A DNA stretch of 64,000 nucleotides, from assembly GCA_033980235.1 (NCBI GenBank), contig CM067072.1:19905047-19969046 (forward strand), in the 5' to 3' direction. This stretch comes from Diadema setosum. Its lineage: Eukaryota; Echinodermata; Echinoidea; Diadematoida; Diadematidae. The notes beneath the pieces are model-generated. The model made no database searches, had not been told where the DNA came from, and saw only the letters and a list, made by a program, of their open reading frames with translations. The translations under genes and the position numbers were made by a program. Positions 1 to 11,582 of this stretch are shown piece after piece. Numbering within the stretch: position 1 is the stretch's first letter; the number at the start of each line of letters is the position of its first letter.

Positions 1-596
1 CATGTGCACTATACAAGTGGCAATCATTATCATCTATTTGAATACCTTGTAATTCCCCATCCAGACTTGTTGTACCTTATATTATAGGACCAGCACTGCT
101 AGTGTCACCTTACATGTACCTAAATACAGTATGATTTGGCAGTAAAACATCTACATTTGTAAAAGATAATGATGGTTTTGGCCCTATGGGCATTGTCCTG
201 AAGGCCACATGGAGGTCACCTCCACCATTTGAACCACTCTGTAGGCCACATTCCTAAAATGATTATCTGCCACATTGCTCCAATCCACTTCACTCCACTA
301 CTAGTACACTAAACTTCACCCTTGATACAGTGAAACACAATGCAAAAAAAAAGTACATTGCCCAAACATGTTTGTAAACTGTATGTCATCAACTTCTCCA
401 TTCAGCAAATTCATGAACAGCTCTATTCATGATGATGGTACATGATGGAATACAGATAAAGAGAGAGAAGAGAAGAGAAGAGAAGATATATAGAGTGGAC
501 TCTGAGGGAAAAAGTGTAAATGCCAACTTTGACTTGTCATTACATGTCTGGAGTCCCCCCACACCAAAAAAGAAAGAAAGAAAGAAAAAGAACTAG
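1..596. other. No gene recognised; left edge of RAD17 locus
   Basis: I see no exon-like reading frame here on either strand. RAD17 exons after the one ending at 2832 are expected on this side, but none could be recognised, so they probably lie beyond the window. A short GAGAA microsatellite sits near 462-486, and AAAG repeats occur near 569-590. Confidence 0.5.
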
Positions 597-651
597 AAAT
601 GTCACTATGGCGACTGGTATGCCTCCGCCATAATGCATGGTTCTCCCAATA

Positions 652-858
652 CTGTAAAACGAGGAATGTTCGCGTGCATTTTAATTTCACGAATTTTGCG
701 AGCGCCAAGATTCGCAAAATTAACATGCGCGCGAAATTTCTCGTTTACACTATATGCACTGAACGCCAGTGGCAATTCGCGAAAATTTCATGCCACGAAA
801 AAGGCGGTCGGCTCCAATTCGCGAAAATTTCGTGCCGCGAATATATCATGTTTTACAG
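652..858. mobile_element. TA-flanked MITE
   Basis: The ends are imperfect inverted repeats beginning CTGTAAAAC (left CTGTAAAACGAGG, right complement CTGTAAAACATGA), flanked on both sides by TA. The interior is rich in TTCGCG/CGCGAA words. At 207 bp with no coding capacity it fits a non-autonomous Tc1/mariner-type element. A second element with similar ends and inner words lies at 20159-20384. Confidence 0.65.
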
Positions 859-1424
859 TAGGTCTATAGCACAATGTCTTGACAATGTGTGATGACAGTT
901 TCACGTAACTGGCAAAATATTAAAATGACAGGTTTGTCACAAATGCATCAATTGAGTGTTCACTTTCCTTGAACTAGGTTCATTTGGATGAATGGCTACA
1001 CTGTCTAAGAGTGCAGGTATTTGGGGATTTGAGGACTTGTACCCAACTTTTGACCCTTTTATAAGTTTAAAGAAGAAGTGAAATTTAGCACTTTCACTTG
1101 ACCTTTGACCTTTTGACCTTTGGGCAAGAAACTTCCAAGAGAATCTGTATTGAGTAATACATGCATACACTAAGTTTCAACAAAAAATCCTGCAGGCATT
1201 GCATAGATAAGAGAGAAATAATGACATTTTGATGAGCTGACCTTGACCTTGACCTTTAACCCATGACCTTTGACCCATGACCCCTAAATTCCCTACATGA
1301 TCACTGCCAGTCAATACATGCATATGATGCTAAGTTCCATGAAGATACCTTGATATATTTGTGAGATATGGAGAAAAAGTGAAATTTTAACATTTTCACT
1401 TGACCTTTGACCTTATGACCCAAA

Positions 1425-2402
1425 TAGTAGGGCAGATATGTAACAAAAATTGGTCGAAATGCTCACATCCGGCGGAAAGTATGAAATTTTGCATATAGGG
1501 GTATTTTGGGGCGCTGATTTCAAATATTGCCGGATCCAAGAGATCTGACCACGGGGTCGGCCGCCATTTTGAATTCCAATATGGCCGCCATCACAAAACA
1601 AATTAAAGATCCCTATCTTCAGTTCTGAATGACCTTTGGCACCAAAATTTGGTACACATGAGCGTTTTGACATATTGAATTTGATGACAGATTGATTCGG
1701 AGTGTCTGACGAACATCGAATGGCCGCCATTTTGAATTCCAATATGGCCGCCTCGACGAAATAATCAAAATTCCTATCTCGATTTCTAAGTGGTGAGTGA
1801 CCCTGAAATTAGGTGTAAACAAGTATTTTAACATACTGAGTTAAAATACTAACTGATGTGATGTGTCTGACAAACGCAATGCCTGCTATTTTGAATTCCA
1901 ATGTGGCTACGAAGACAAACATCACGACTAACATTCACGGGCATGTCAAAAAGTGCAGCAAAAAGGAAGCATAATGCACCTTTCACTGACGTCACAATGT
2001 AAATACATCAGCGCGCACTCTATCAGTTACAAACGCGCGCCCAATCAGGTAGCCTAATTTACAAACCCGAGATAGAGATTTTCAACACTCTAGCATGGCA
2101 AATATGTATAAAAATTCAAATTGGCTGCCGTGCAGCTTGTCAGACATATCAAAGAAGTCTGTTATTGAAGTCATCATTATCACCATGCTTTTATATATCA
2201 AATTCCAATGGCTAATGTCATTCAGAACTGAAGATAGGGGTCTTTGACGGCGGCCATATTGGAATTCAAAATGGCGGCCGACCCCGTGGTCAGATCTCTT
2301 GGATCCAGCAATTTTTGAAATCAGCGCCTCAAAATACCCCTATATGCAAAATTTCATACTTTCCGCCGGATGTGAGCATCTTTTTCACATATCTGCCCCA
2401 CT
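1425..2402. repeat. Large inverted repeat (arms of about 190-200 bp)
   Basis: The left arm, about 1425-1632, reappears as its reverse complement at about 2216-2402. Shared landmarks include the words for CCGGCGGAAAGT, GACCACGGGGTCGG and ATTCAGAACTGAAG. Arms are roughly 90% identical by eye, with a spacer of about 580 bp containing another partly similar segment (GGCCGCC ... TTGAATTCC words). It is a foldback structure nested in the larger repeat. Confidence 0.75.
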
Positions 2403-2737
2403 AAAAGCTCTCTCTCTCTGGGGAATATTTATTTAGTAGTTCATGTATACACCAAGTTTAAAGAAAATACCTCCAGGCATTGCATAGATATAGGGGAAAT
2501 ATTGAAATTTTGAGCATTTGACCTTGACCTATTGACCTTTGACCTTGAGCATGTGCGCCCAAAAGTTGATAGGCACAACCTCGCCCACTCATACATATAC
2601 ATGCCAAGTTTCATTAAGATATCTCTAACAGTTTTTTAGATACGCTGTCCACAAAATTGATTACGGACAGAAAGACGGACGGATGGACAACCCAAAAACA
2701 TAATGCCTCCGGCGAAACTTCATGGCGGAGGCATAAA

Positions 2738-3938
2738 AAACATAAGTCAGCAAATGTGCCCTATACACTCTATACACGCCAAAAGAGCTTGTCCTCATGC
2801 GTAAGGCTACAACCACATGTATGACACTTACTGTCCATTCACATGTCAGGAAATCTGTATCACTGAGATGTCTACTCCCCTCAACCACACTGTCAAGGTC
2901 TGTGTAGAAGTCTAGGTAGTTCTGATGTAGGTACAGGATGAAGTTTTCATTGGACATGTGAGTCCTTTCAAACAGCTCCTAGTAATAAAATTCAAGACAT
3001 ATTTTGTTACCTGTACTTACATTATAATCTTTGAATGAATCTCTATGATGTAGAATCATAGACATTATCCCAGTCTTCTGAATGTAAGAAAAGTTTGATA
3101 AGCAATTAATAACACTAATATCATTTACCCACACTAAAACCAATATTTGGTAAAAGATTCTTTTAATAACTTTCTCCTTTCAAGTCAATTTTGATGACAC
3201 CATTATCATCGTGTTTGTCTGATTTTACTTTACTCATTCAAGTCAACTTGACCATACTGTGAAATTGCATGTAAACTACACAATTTTACACTTAAAAATG
3301 AAAAATCAATCTATGTTGATCCATAATCAATCCATGATAACCATGTTATAAAGAATTTTTCCCTGCTCATTTTTGTACCAAAAAGCAAGTCATGTATTCG
3401 TGATGAGCATTTTTGCAGCCATATTACTGTAAACATGGAATATTTTCAGGTAAGGCGATTTCTGTGTATATCACACTTAACTCGGATAATGCAAAGATAA
3501 CACACATAAATATTCAATAATTTAATATTCAAATATGTATGGGAACATTCTCGTCAGAAAAAAAAAAAAAATAATCAACTAGTGAGGTTCACTGGAAATG
3601 GTCCAGAATTTAACACTAGACTTACACAAATTTCCACATTTACTGCAAGCTATTTCAACAGCTTTCATCCCAACTTAAAACCTTTGATATGACACTTTTT
3701 TTTTTGTAGGGTACTATAAGAAGGTGCTATATTGGAATGTATTTGTTCTACCTGAATTAATCAACTTTGAACATTTGCATTCATTTGATTTTAAATTGGA
3801 ATATTGCTGCATCTTACAAACTTCAGACATACTTGAAAGGGTGACACAGGAAACTAGTAGTGGAAATCTTCATGTGCATTTATTAGAATGCAGAGATTCC
3901 AATGATATTTGGTTACTTTTAGGAAAGTCAAGACTGAC
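2738..3938. other. RAD17 intron sequence around exon 10, no other feature
   Basis: Outside the exon (2832-2978) this is AT-rich intron sequence with poly-A/T runs near 3559-3571 and 3693-3701. No mobile-element ends or further exons were recognised. Confidence 0.6.
2832..2978 (-). CDS. RAD17: RAD17 coding exon 10 (last in window)
   Basis: 147 nt, 49 codons, with ENFILYLHQNYLDFYTDLD, matching family NLYLHQNYIDFFMEIDD. Acceptor TACTAG, donor GTAAGT, phase 0 both ends. The following exon was not found in 1-2831. Confidence 0.93.
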
Positions 3939-6900
3939 CTCTGGGTTGACAATGAGTCTGTCTCTGTCATGATGACTAAGATGAGGGGGAAGCAATGGAT
4001 CCTTGGCTGTCTTTGGCTCTCCTGTTTGACAAAAAGTGGCATGGTGGAACCATCATCTCGTAATGCAGTACATTTACCACAGTGTAATAAGATAGCTATT
4101 TTGATTGTGGTAACAAAATGCAGTGTATACTTGACAGAGCAACAGCTTTGCCTTGATCTGTCTTTTTTCACATCAATCTTTTCCTGTGGCTGCACTGAAT
4201 CTTCTCATTGAAGCTGGAAAATCTTTGTCAAATTCTCCATCACACCTTTGATACTTGACCTTGCCAACCTGCAACCTTAACTCTAACACAGTGATTTTCA
4301 TGTCTGTTAATATTTCATCAACATAGGTAATTAGAATGTTATTATATTCACACTAGTAAATATATGAACATAAATTTGTATATGTATGCTAACTGCCAAT
4401 GTAAGATACACTGAGCTCAAAAAAAGAAAAGAAATACTGCAATCACTGACCAACTTTGATTATATGCATCTTTTGTTACAACACCAAAACAAGTATCAAC
4501 TAAGAATTTTGAGCCTAAGTTGGTGGGTTCCAAAATTATGACAGCAACTTCATATACTACTATCAAAATTGAGGGTTATCATACTTGCAAATGTATCAAA
4601 AGGGAGTGATGATGTATGGTCACAACAATATGTTGACAACTCAGATCAACAGCCTGTTTACAGCAGATCATTTCAATGTTTTTGTTTGTTAGTTTGTTTG
4701 TTGTTTTCTTTCATACATGTTCCTAAGAGAGCTCTACGAGGGGCATTTCTAAGACATCAAGTTATCCTTTCAGGCAACTATGCTATGTACACATGTATTT
4801 TATTCCATATTTCTCCGATCGTTATTACAGGAGATCCCGCTGGCGCATGCGAAGTCAATTCGCCGCGCACGTTTGATACCCATTGGGAAAGCAACTTTCC
4901 CTCGGCAATCAAATACCAACTTGGTCGTGTTTTTTCTGGTCACAGGCCCAGGAAAAACTTTCTGTAGGGAGAAAAATTCTCCTTTGTCTTGCATTCGAAG
5001 AATCTTGAAATATTGTGGCATCTTTCTTCGGAAATTCTTCTGAAGTTTTCCCATCGTGATCTACAGTAGATATCTACGTACAAGATGGCAACGCCAGCAG
5101 GTAACACTGCTACATGTACTCCGAAGCCGCAGAAAACCAGCGAAACACTGGGTACTGCGAGAGCCAGAACTTCCCCAGGCGAAACCGCCACGGAAACATC
5201 TACAGCTACGAAGCTCGAGCTAAAGCGCTCATCATCGGCAGGGAAACCCTCCGACACGAAACGGAAAAGTGATGTGGGAAAACCCACTGCGAATGTGTGC
5301 AAGATCTTGGGGACTAAGAAAAAAGTGAAAAAACCTGAGGAAAAGGAGGAATTCACGGAACTACCAAGCAGATTGGACAAATTAGAGTCCCTGATGGAAA
5401 GAATGGTGGATTTTTTGCCGAAGTCAAGTACAACCGCGCCTCGCCCCACTGCTGTGGCATTGCTACCATCGGCATCAGCGTGCACAGCTACAGCCTCGGA
5501 GAATGTGAATTACCTCGACGATCGTGAGGATGATTTTGAACCTTTCGATTCTGAGAACATGGGTAAATGCCCTATGATGGATGAGACTGATTCAGCACAA
5601 GAGGAGCTAAATAATGAACTTGAAGATGAAATCCCTCCGTTTGCGCAAAAATTCACGATCCTCACCGGGGTTAGTGATGCTATTCACAAGGATTTGGCAT
5701 AATCAGCACAGTACCTCATGTCTCACCAGCTCAAGGAGAATATGCTGGAGGAAGCTGGGGGCAAATATCCTCTCCCAAGTACCTGTACTCCTCTGTGCTG
5801 CCCTAAGGTAAACGCACCAATTTGGGAAAATCTATCTCCACACACAAGAATCCGTGACCTAAAGCTACAGCGTATCCAGAAACCGTTGACAAGAGGACTC
5901 ACAGCATTCATTCATACCCTGTCTCCTGACAGCCTAACAGAAACTCAACAGAATGCGCTGGCATTGCTTTGCAATGCAAATTTTGAGGTCAACCGCTTAC
6001 GCAAAGAACAAATCAAGCCGGACTTGAATGCCAAGTACTCACATCTCTGCAAACCAGCAACTCCTGTTAGTCAGTACCATTTTGGTGACAACTTGACTAA
6101 GAGAGTAAAAGATCTTACTGAACAGCAAAGAGCTGAAGCTGGTGTAGTGCGCGGACAACGTCAGCCACGGCCCCATTATCATCCGTACAGGACCCAAGCG
6201 TCTGAATCTCAGTACCGCAGACAAGGATGAAACAGTGCAACTGGCACATCAGGAACCTTCGCAAGTAACCGACCCTCAAATGGGAACTACAATAGGCCTT
6301 TTTTAGGCCAGCGAACACAGACTGGCAGACCATACCGAGCACCTCACACTCAAACCATGAGCATGCTGAAACAGCCTTTACCCTCCCAACGGCCACAGGC
6401 AGCAAGGAGAAAGTAGCTACATCATTACCCAAAGAGGTAGGTAGCACATGCAATTTGTATGGATGTTTTGAAAATACTGCGAGTTATGCTTCCACATTTA
6501 GATCTACATCATGTATGGTTGATCAAGTTTGCATATCAAATATGCCTGTTGGAGGTCGATTGTGTCATTTCTACCACAGATGGTGTAACTTAAAGGTACT
6601 AGCCCACATTTGCAATCCCCACGAAAATCAAAACTGCATAAAACAGGTCCAATATGACTTCAAGTACAAGTTATAACAGTAACATACCACACCTGTCGCT
6701 CTTTGTCTATACCATTCGATAAAAGAGAGAAAATCATCGTTTTAAAATCCATATTCAAACCGGGTCAACCCGACCCAAAATCGAATTACGAGCGCGGGAT
6801 ATAGCTACGTACATTGTACATGTAACACGTATGTGGACCGGAGCTAGCGAGCGCTATACGCATGCATACGGATTACAGTGCATTTTCATTTATTTTTATG

Positions 6901-9900
6901 AAAGTAATGGACTAACTGGAACGAAATTTTGCACAGGTGTTACTGCAATCATACCCAAACTCTATGCTAACTATGAGACCAATTGCTGCAGGTTTACAAA
7001 TGTGGGCTAATACCTTTAACATCAGATCAATTTCTGCTATCAGCAGTGCAAGGCTATGAGATTGAGTTTGATCTTTCAAAAGGGGTCCCCACACGAAATA
7101 AGCCCCTCTATGAATACAAAAAGAGTCCAGAAGAAATGAACCAGATCACAAAGGAGATACTGGCCCTGCAAGCAAAAAACATCATTGAACCTTGCTCTTT
7201 CGAAGAGGGAGAATTCCTCTAAAACATATTCACCAGACCAAAGAAAGATGGGGGTACTCGCATGATCTTGGACCTATCACAGCTCAATAAAAGCTTGAAT
7301 GTACAACACTTCAAAATGGACAATATTTACACTGCTAAAAATCTGATTTCCCTGCAGTGCTACGCTGTATCTTGCATCAATCGACCTCCAAGAAGGAGAG
7401 TCATGTGACCTTCCAGTTAGATGAACTCTTGAAGCAAAGCAGACCAGGTAACTCAAATCATGAGTTTAGATTAGAAGCATACCCTCCAGACAGGCGATTA
7501 TGTATTGTGAAATATACAAAGCACTAAGTTCAGTGCACCAAAATAATCCGCGGAAATTAAAATTCTTTCTTTGTGAGCTACAATAGACAACACAAAAGAG
7601 TAACGACGCAAACCTTGTCACGGTGGATAAAGACCAGATTGCAAAGAGCAGGTGTGGATACAGCCATCTACAAGGCACATTCGACACGGGCAGCGGCAAC
7701 CTCAGCGGCCGTCAAAGCAGACCTCCCAGTCGACCAGGTCTTAGCTCGTGCCAGGTGGACTTCAGAAAAAACCTTCAGAAGGTTCTCCAAGAAACCCCTT
7801 GAAAGTACAAAAAATTTTGCTCAGACAGTCCTACAAGACAAATCACAGCTTTAGGAACTATCCCCAAAGCCATGTAAACAGAACTGGGAATAAAGTAACC
7901 AGATTATCTTGAATCGAAGGACTGGAAATGAAAACCAGATGTTTAGAATACTGATCTACAATGTACATGCGGGTATGGCGCATGCATGTATGTGCGACAA
8001 GGATGATATCCTGTGGAACATTATGTCACAGACTATGAGAAGAATGGTTATGCATGAAATCATTGCCCATTCAGGATGAGAGTACAATGACCATAGAAAA
8101 TTGGTGAGTCATTGGACAAGAACAATAATGCAATCTGCATGTTGTGTTCACATCACATACAATGTACTTGTGGTTGTACCAAATGTGGCTACTTGGCTTC
8201 AAAATCTCCTGTAATAATATGAAGTAAAATAGAAGATTAAACGAGAATTTACCGTTTGAAGTTTGATCTTTATGTTATGAATATTTAGGAGGAAGTTATT
8301 ACATGCCCGCCTCACCCCCACAAAACTTCAAACAGTAGTGTAAGTTCTTCTATTTGATCTACTGAGAGTAGCCACTTTTGCAGCTTTGAATATTGACTGC
8401 GCAAGCACGAGTGGGATCTCCTGCAATAACTTCCTCCTAAATATTCATAAAATAAAGATCAAACTTAACACAGTAAGTTCTTGTTTAATCTACTATTATG
8501 ACAGAAGTTGGTACCCTGAAGAGTAGATGCAGCACTACTGCTGATTATGAGGACTGAACAGTAAAAGAAAGAATAATATAAAAAAAGAAAGAAAGAAAGA
8601 ATAATAAACAATCTTTCCAACACACAGTTCAAAACCATGACTGCTAACATGAGCTGAGTAGATCTAAATTCCTGACTAACCCTTATCAACAAAGTGTCAG
8701 ATGGTGTTAGTCACTCTACAGTTAGCAAAATACCACACTCCATGACAATGTGCCATACTTACTTTTACAATAGAATATCTTTCCAAGGGCTCTGAAGAGA
8801 AACAGCGATGTATCCTTTCCACCAATTGCAACTGGTCCTTTCTCCTCTTTTTCAGTCCCCTTTAGTTGCATCCTTCTCTCCTGCCACTGACTGCCATGTG
8901 ATGATGAGGATGACAGGGCTGAATTGCTGCATGGTGTCTCTGTCAACCCCCTCTCAGAGCTTTCAATCCCTATAGAAACACAACATTTCTTACTAGTGCT
9001 AGAATATTAGAGACTAATAGTCAAATTATGAACCATGTCAATCATTTTGCCAACTGAGTTCATTGACTATCAATGCATGCATCATGAATCAGTTGTCTCC
9101 TCCACTACATTTTTTTTAGATGACTTTAATCCAGAATTTCTACATCTGTCCCTTAGAACTGAAACATGCCTTATTCTCTATGTCAGCCACATTACTTATT
9201 TTGACTTTAGTAGAAAAAGATAATAATAAACAAACACCATCTTCAACTCTATAGACAGTGGAATATAAAGCTTGAAGGTTATACCTACAGCATTTGTCCA
9301 ACATTCATATCCTGGCTGAGGAGAAAGACATAAAGCAGAAAATCAGTTTTACTTGCTGTTCTTTAGTTAAATTGCTGTTCTTATAACTTATTACCTTTTT
9401 GGGTGAAGAATCTCCTCATTTTCAACTGTAACATTATCTGTATAAGTGACTACAGTTCACAATGTCTCACACAGGGACAATGCCAGATCAGCATGTGTTC
9501 CCCTGGATCTGCTATTAACAAACTTGAAACTGCAGTCATTAATGTACCAACTCATAGTATTATCTTAGCTGTATCACTTCTGATTCTAGAGAAGATTTTT
9601 AAAGATTCCTTAATTTTGGGAGGTTTGGGCCCCTTGGGGCCCTCCAGGAGGGACAGGGTGCCCGTTTGAACAAATTGAGATCCTATGCCCCTAGGGATGC
9701 AACCCGCCAAGTGTGGGGAAAATGGGTCATGGGGTTCTCAAGTAGAGGATGGAAATGTACAATTTAGGTCCCATTAGGACCCCTCCCCACCCCCACCCCC
9801 TTCCTCTGGGTCCCAAGGGGGGGGGGGGGGGGGCACCCCTGATTCCGCCATGAACAAACTTGAAACTACAGTCACCAATGAACTAACTCATAGTATTTAC

Positions 9901-11257
9901 TAAGCTCTATCACTTCTGGTTCTAGAGAAGAAGAATTTTAAAGATACCTTAATGTTGGGGGGTTTGGACTCCCTGCCCTCCCCCCCCCCCTTTCCGGGTG
10001 GGGCATGGTGCCCATTTTAACAAAGTGAGATCCTAACCCCCCTAGGGATGCTACCTGCCAAGTTTGGTGAAAATCCATCATGAGGTTTTCAAGAAGAAGA
10101 TGAAAATGTAAAAAGTTACGCACGACGCACGACAGACAATGGACGCCAGATAAAGAATTATCGCAATAGCTCACTAAGCTCAGGTGAGCTAAAAAGGTGA
10201 TATGGATTCTAATCAAATTGTTGGCTGAGAGCTATCATATGATAAGTCCTTATTTTTCATTAATACCCAACTTTACTTTTCACTGGCCGTCAGTACACTA
10301 GTGACAAGTACTAATGACAGCTCATTTGAGCTCAGTTGCTTTGTCTGTGTGTTATAAATGCATCATAATTGTTTGCATGTGTGGTTTGGTTACCTTGGAA
10401 ATGATGAAGGCCTGGGAATCTGCAAAAATAGCTGCCATGGAATCTAAATCATGTCACCATTTTATAGAATAATCAATGCACATTACTTGGTTGAGCATTG
10501 GTAAAATTAGGCACCCTCTGTGATTCTTAAAAAGTCCAAAACACCTAGCTTCATCTTCCATGTTTCTGATGGTCTGAAGTTACTCTCAGGTGGATAATTC
10601 TTACAAATACCCTGTGTAATGTGCACTATACTATTGGTATAATGTACAGTATATTGTTGGTGTGTGTCTTACCTTTGAGACTGGCAAACTGTAGGGCATT
10701 GATTGCTGCCCGGATGTCACCAGAGCTAGCCACAGCCAGAGCTTCAATGGTTGACTTGGCAGGAACACAAAACTTGTGTCTGGCCTGCCAGGAAGTGAAA
10801 TGTGAAATGTACAGGAGATATAATCAACTAAAGAGATATCATTAACATCTCTAATGATTTATATGGTAAGGGTGGGGATATGAAATAATCATTCTCTTTA
10901 ATATTATCTTATCTATACTTACCACAGTTCAAATTCAGAGTGATTCTTTCATAATCAGGTGATAGAAGGTTACACTGGTTTATCTTCAGAATACTGCCTG
11001 CTTTACAATACTATGTCTCACCCTGACAAAAAAACAAACAAACAAACAAACTAAACAAAACAACAACATGGTCTTTGTCACATCATTACAAGACTTAACA
11101 CAGCTTGGCATATATTGGCAATGTGGATGTAAGAGGTAAGGTAATTACTTTATTGACACACACACAAGCAGTAAACTAAAGACATAAACCAACTAAAATG
11201 AAACCAGTTTAGAGCTAAAATGGAGATTCTGGCAATTCCAAAGTAAGATTACACGAA

Positions 11258-11292
<35 letters not shown>

Positions 11293-11342
11293 TAACAATA
11301 ATAATAGTAATAATGATAATAATAATAACAATAATAATAACA

Positions 11343-11421
<79 letters not shown>

Positions 11422-11428
11422 TAATAAC

Positions 11429-11472
<44 letters not shown>

Positions 11473-11503
11473 TAATAATAATAATAATAACAATAATAAT
11501 AAC

Positions 11504-11582
<79 letters not shown>

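Larger units (their letters stand above)
597..2737. repeat. Composite interspersed repeat rich in TGACCTTTGACC words
   Basis: Both ends carry an ATGCCTCCG-type motif: GCCTCCGCCAT at the left, and at the right a hairpin with a 9-bp stem (ATGCCTCCG ... CGGAGGCAT, 2701-2734). The interior has repeated TGACCT/TGACCTTTGACC words (about 1100-1120, 1240-1290, 1400-1420, 2518-2545) and a run of short GGAC/GACGG words before the right hairpin (about 2664-2690). It also contains a large inverted repeat and a nested MITE, described separately. The terminal hairpin could point to a Helitron-like 3' end, but I see no clear CTRR or AT-target signature, so the class is left open. Confidence 0.5.
4795..8500 (+). 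mobile_element. Decayed DIRS-like (tyrosine-recombinase) retroelement
   Basis: Order on the plus strand is a gag-like region, a reverse-transcriptase fragment and a tyrosine-recombinase C terminus, which is the DIRS/PAT layout. The termini are inverted: TTATTACAGGAGATCCC near 4824-4840 and the complement of GGGATCTCCTGCAATAA near 8413-8429, with similarity spreading outward for about 40 bp. An extra inverted module lies just inside the right end, as known DIRS elements have. The reading frames are broken, and most of the RT, RNase H and recombinase N terminus is deleted between about 7420 and 7570. It lies in RAD17 intron 8, antisense to the gene. The outer boundaries are approximate. Confidence 0.82.

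Noticed and set aside
181..290. A further RAD17 exon (minus-strand frame with GMWPTEWFKWW)
   Set aside because: It resembles the family QWFL region only superficially, and the frame hits a stop at once with no suitable splice sites.
3900..3938. Alternative RAD17 exon 9 donor at GTAACC
   Set aside because: It leaves phase 1, whereas exon 10 needs phase 0; the upstream GTCAGT fits both frame and protein alignment.
7466..7699. Minus-strand frame over the recombinase fragment
   Set aside because: Shadow of the plus-strand tyrosine recombinase.
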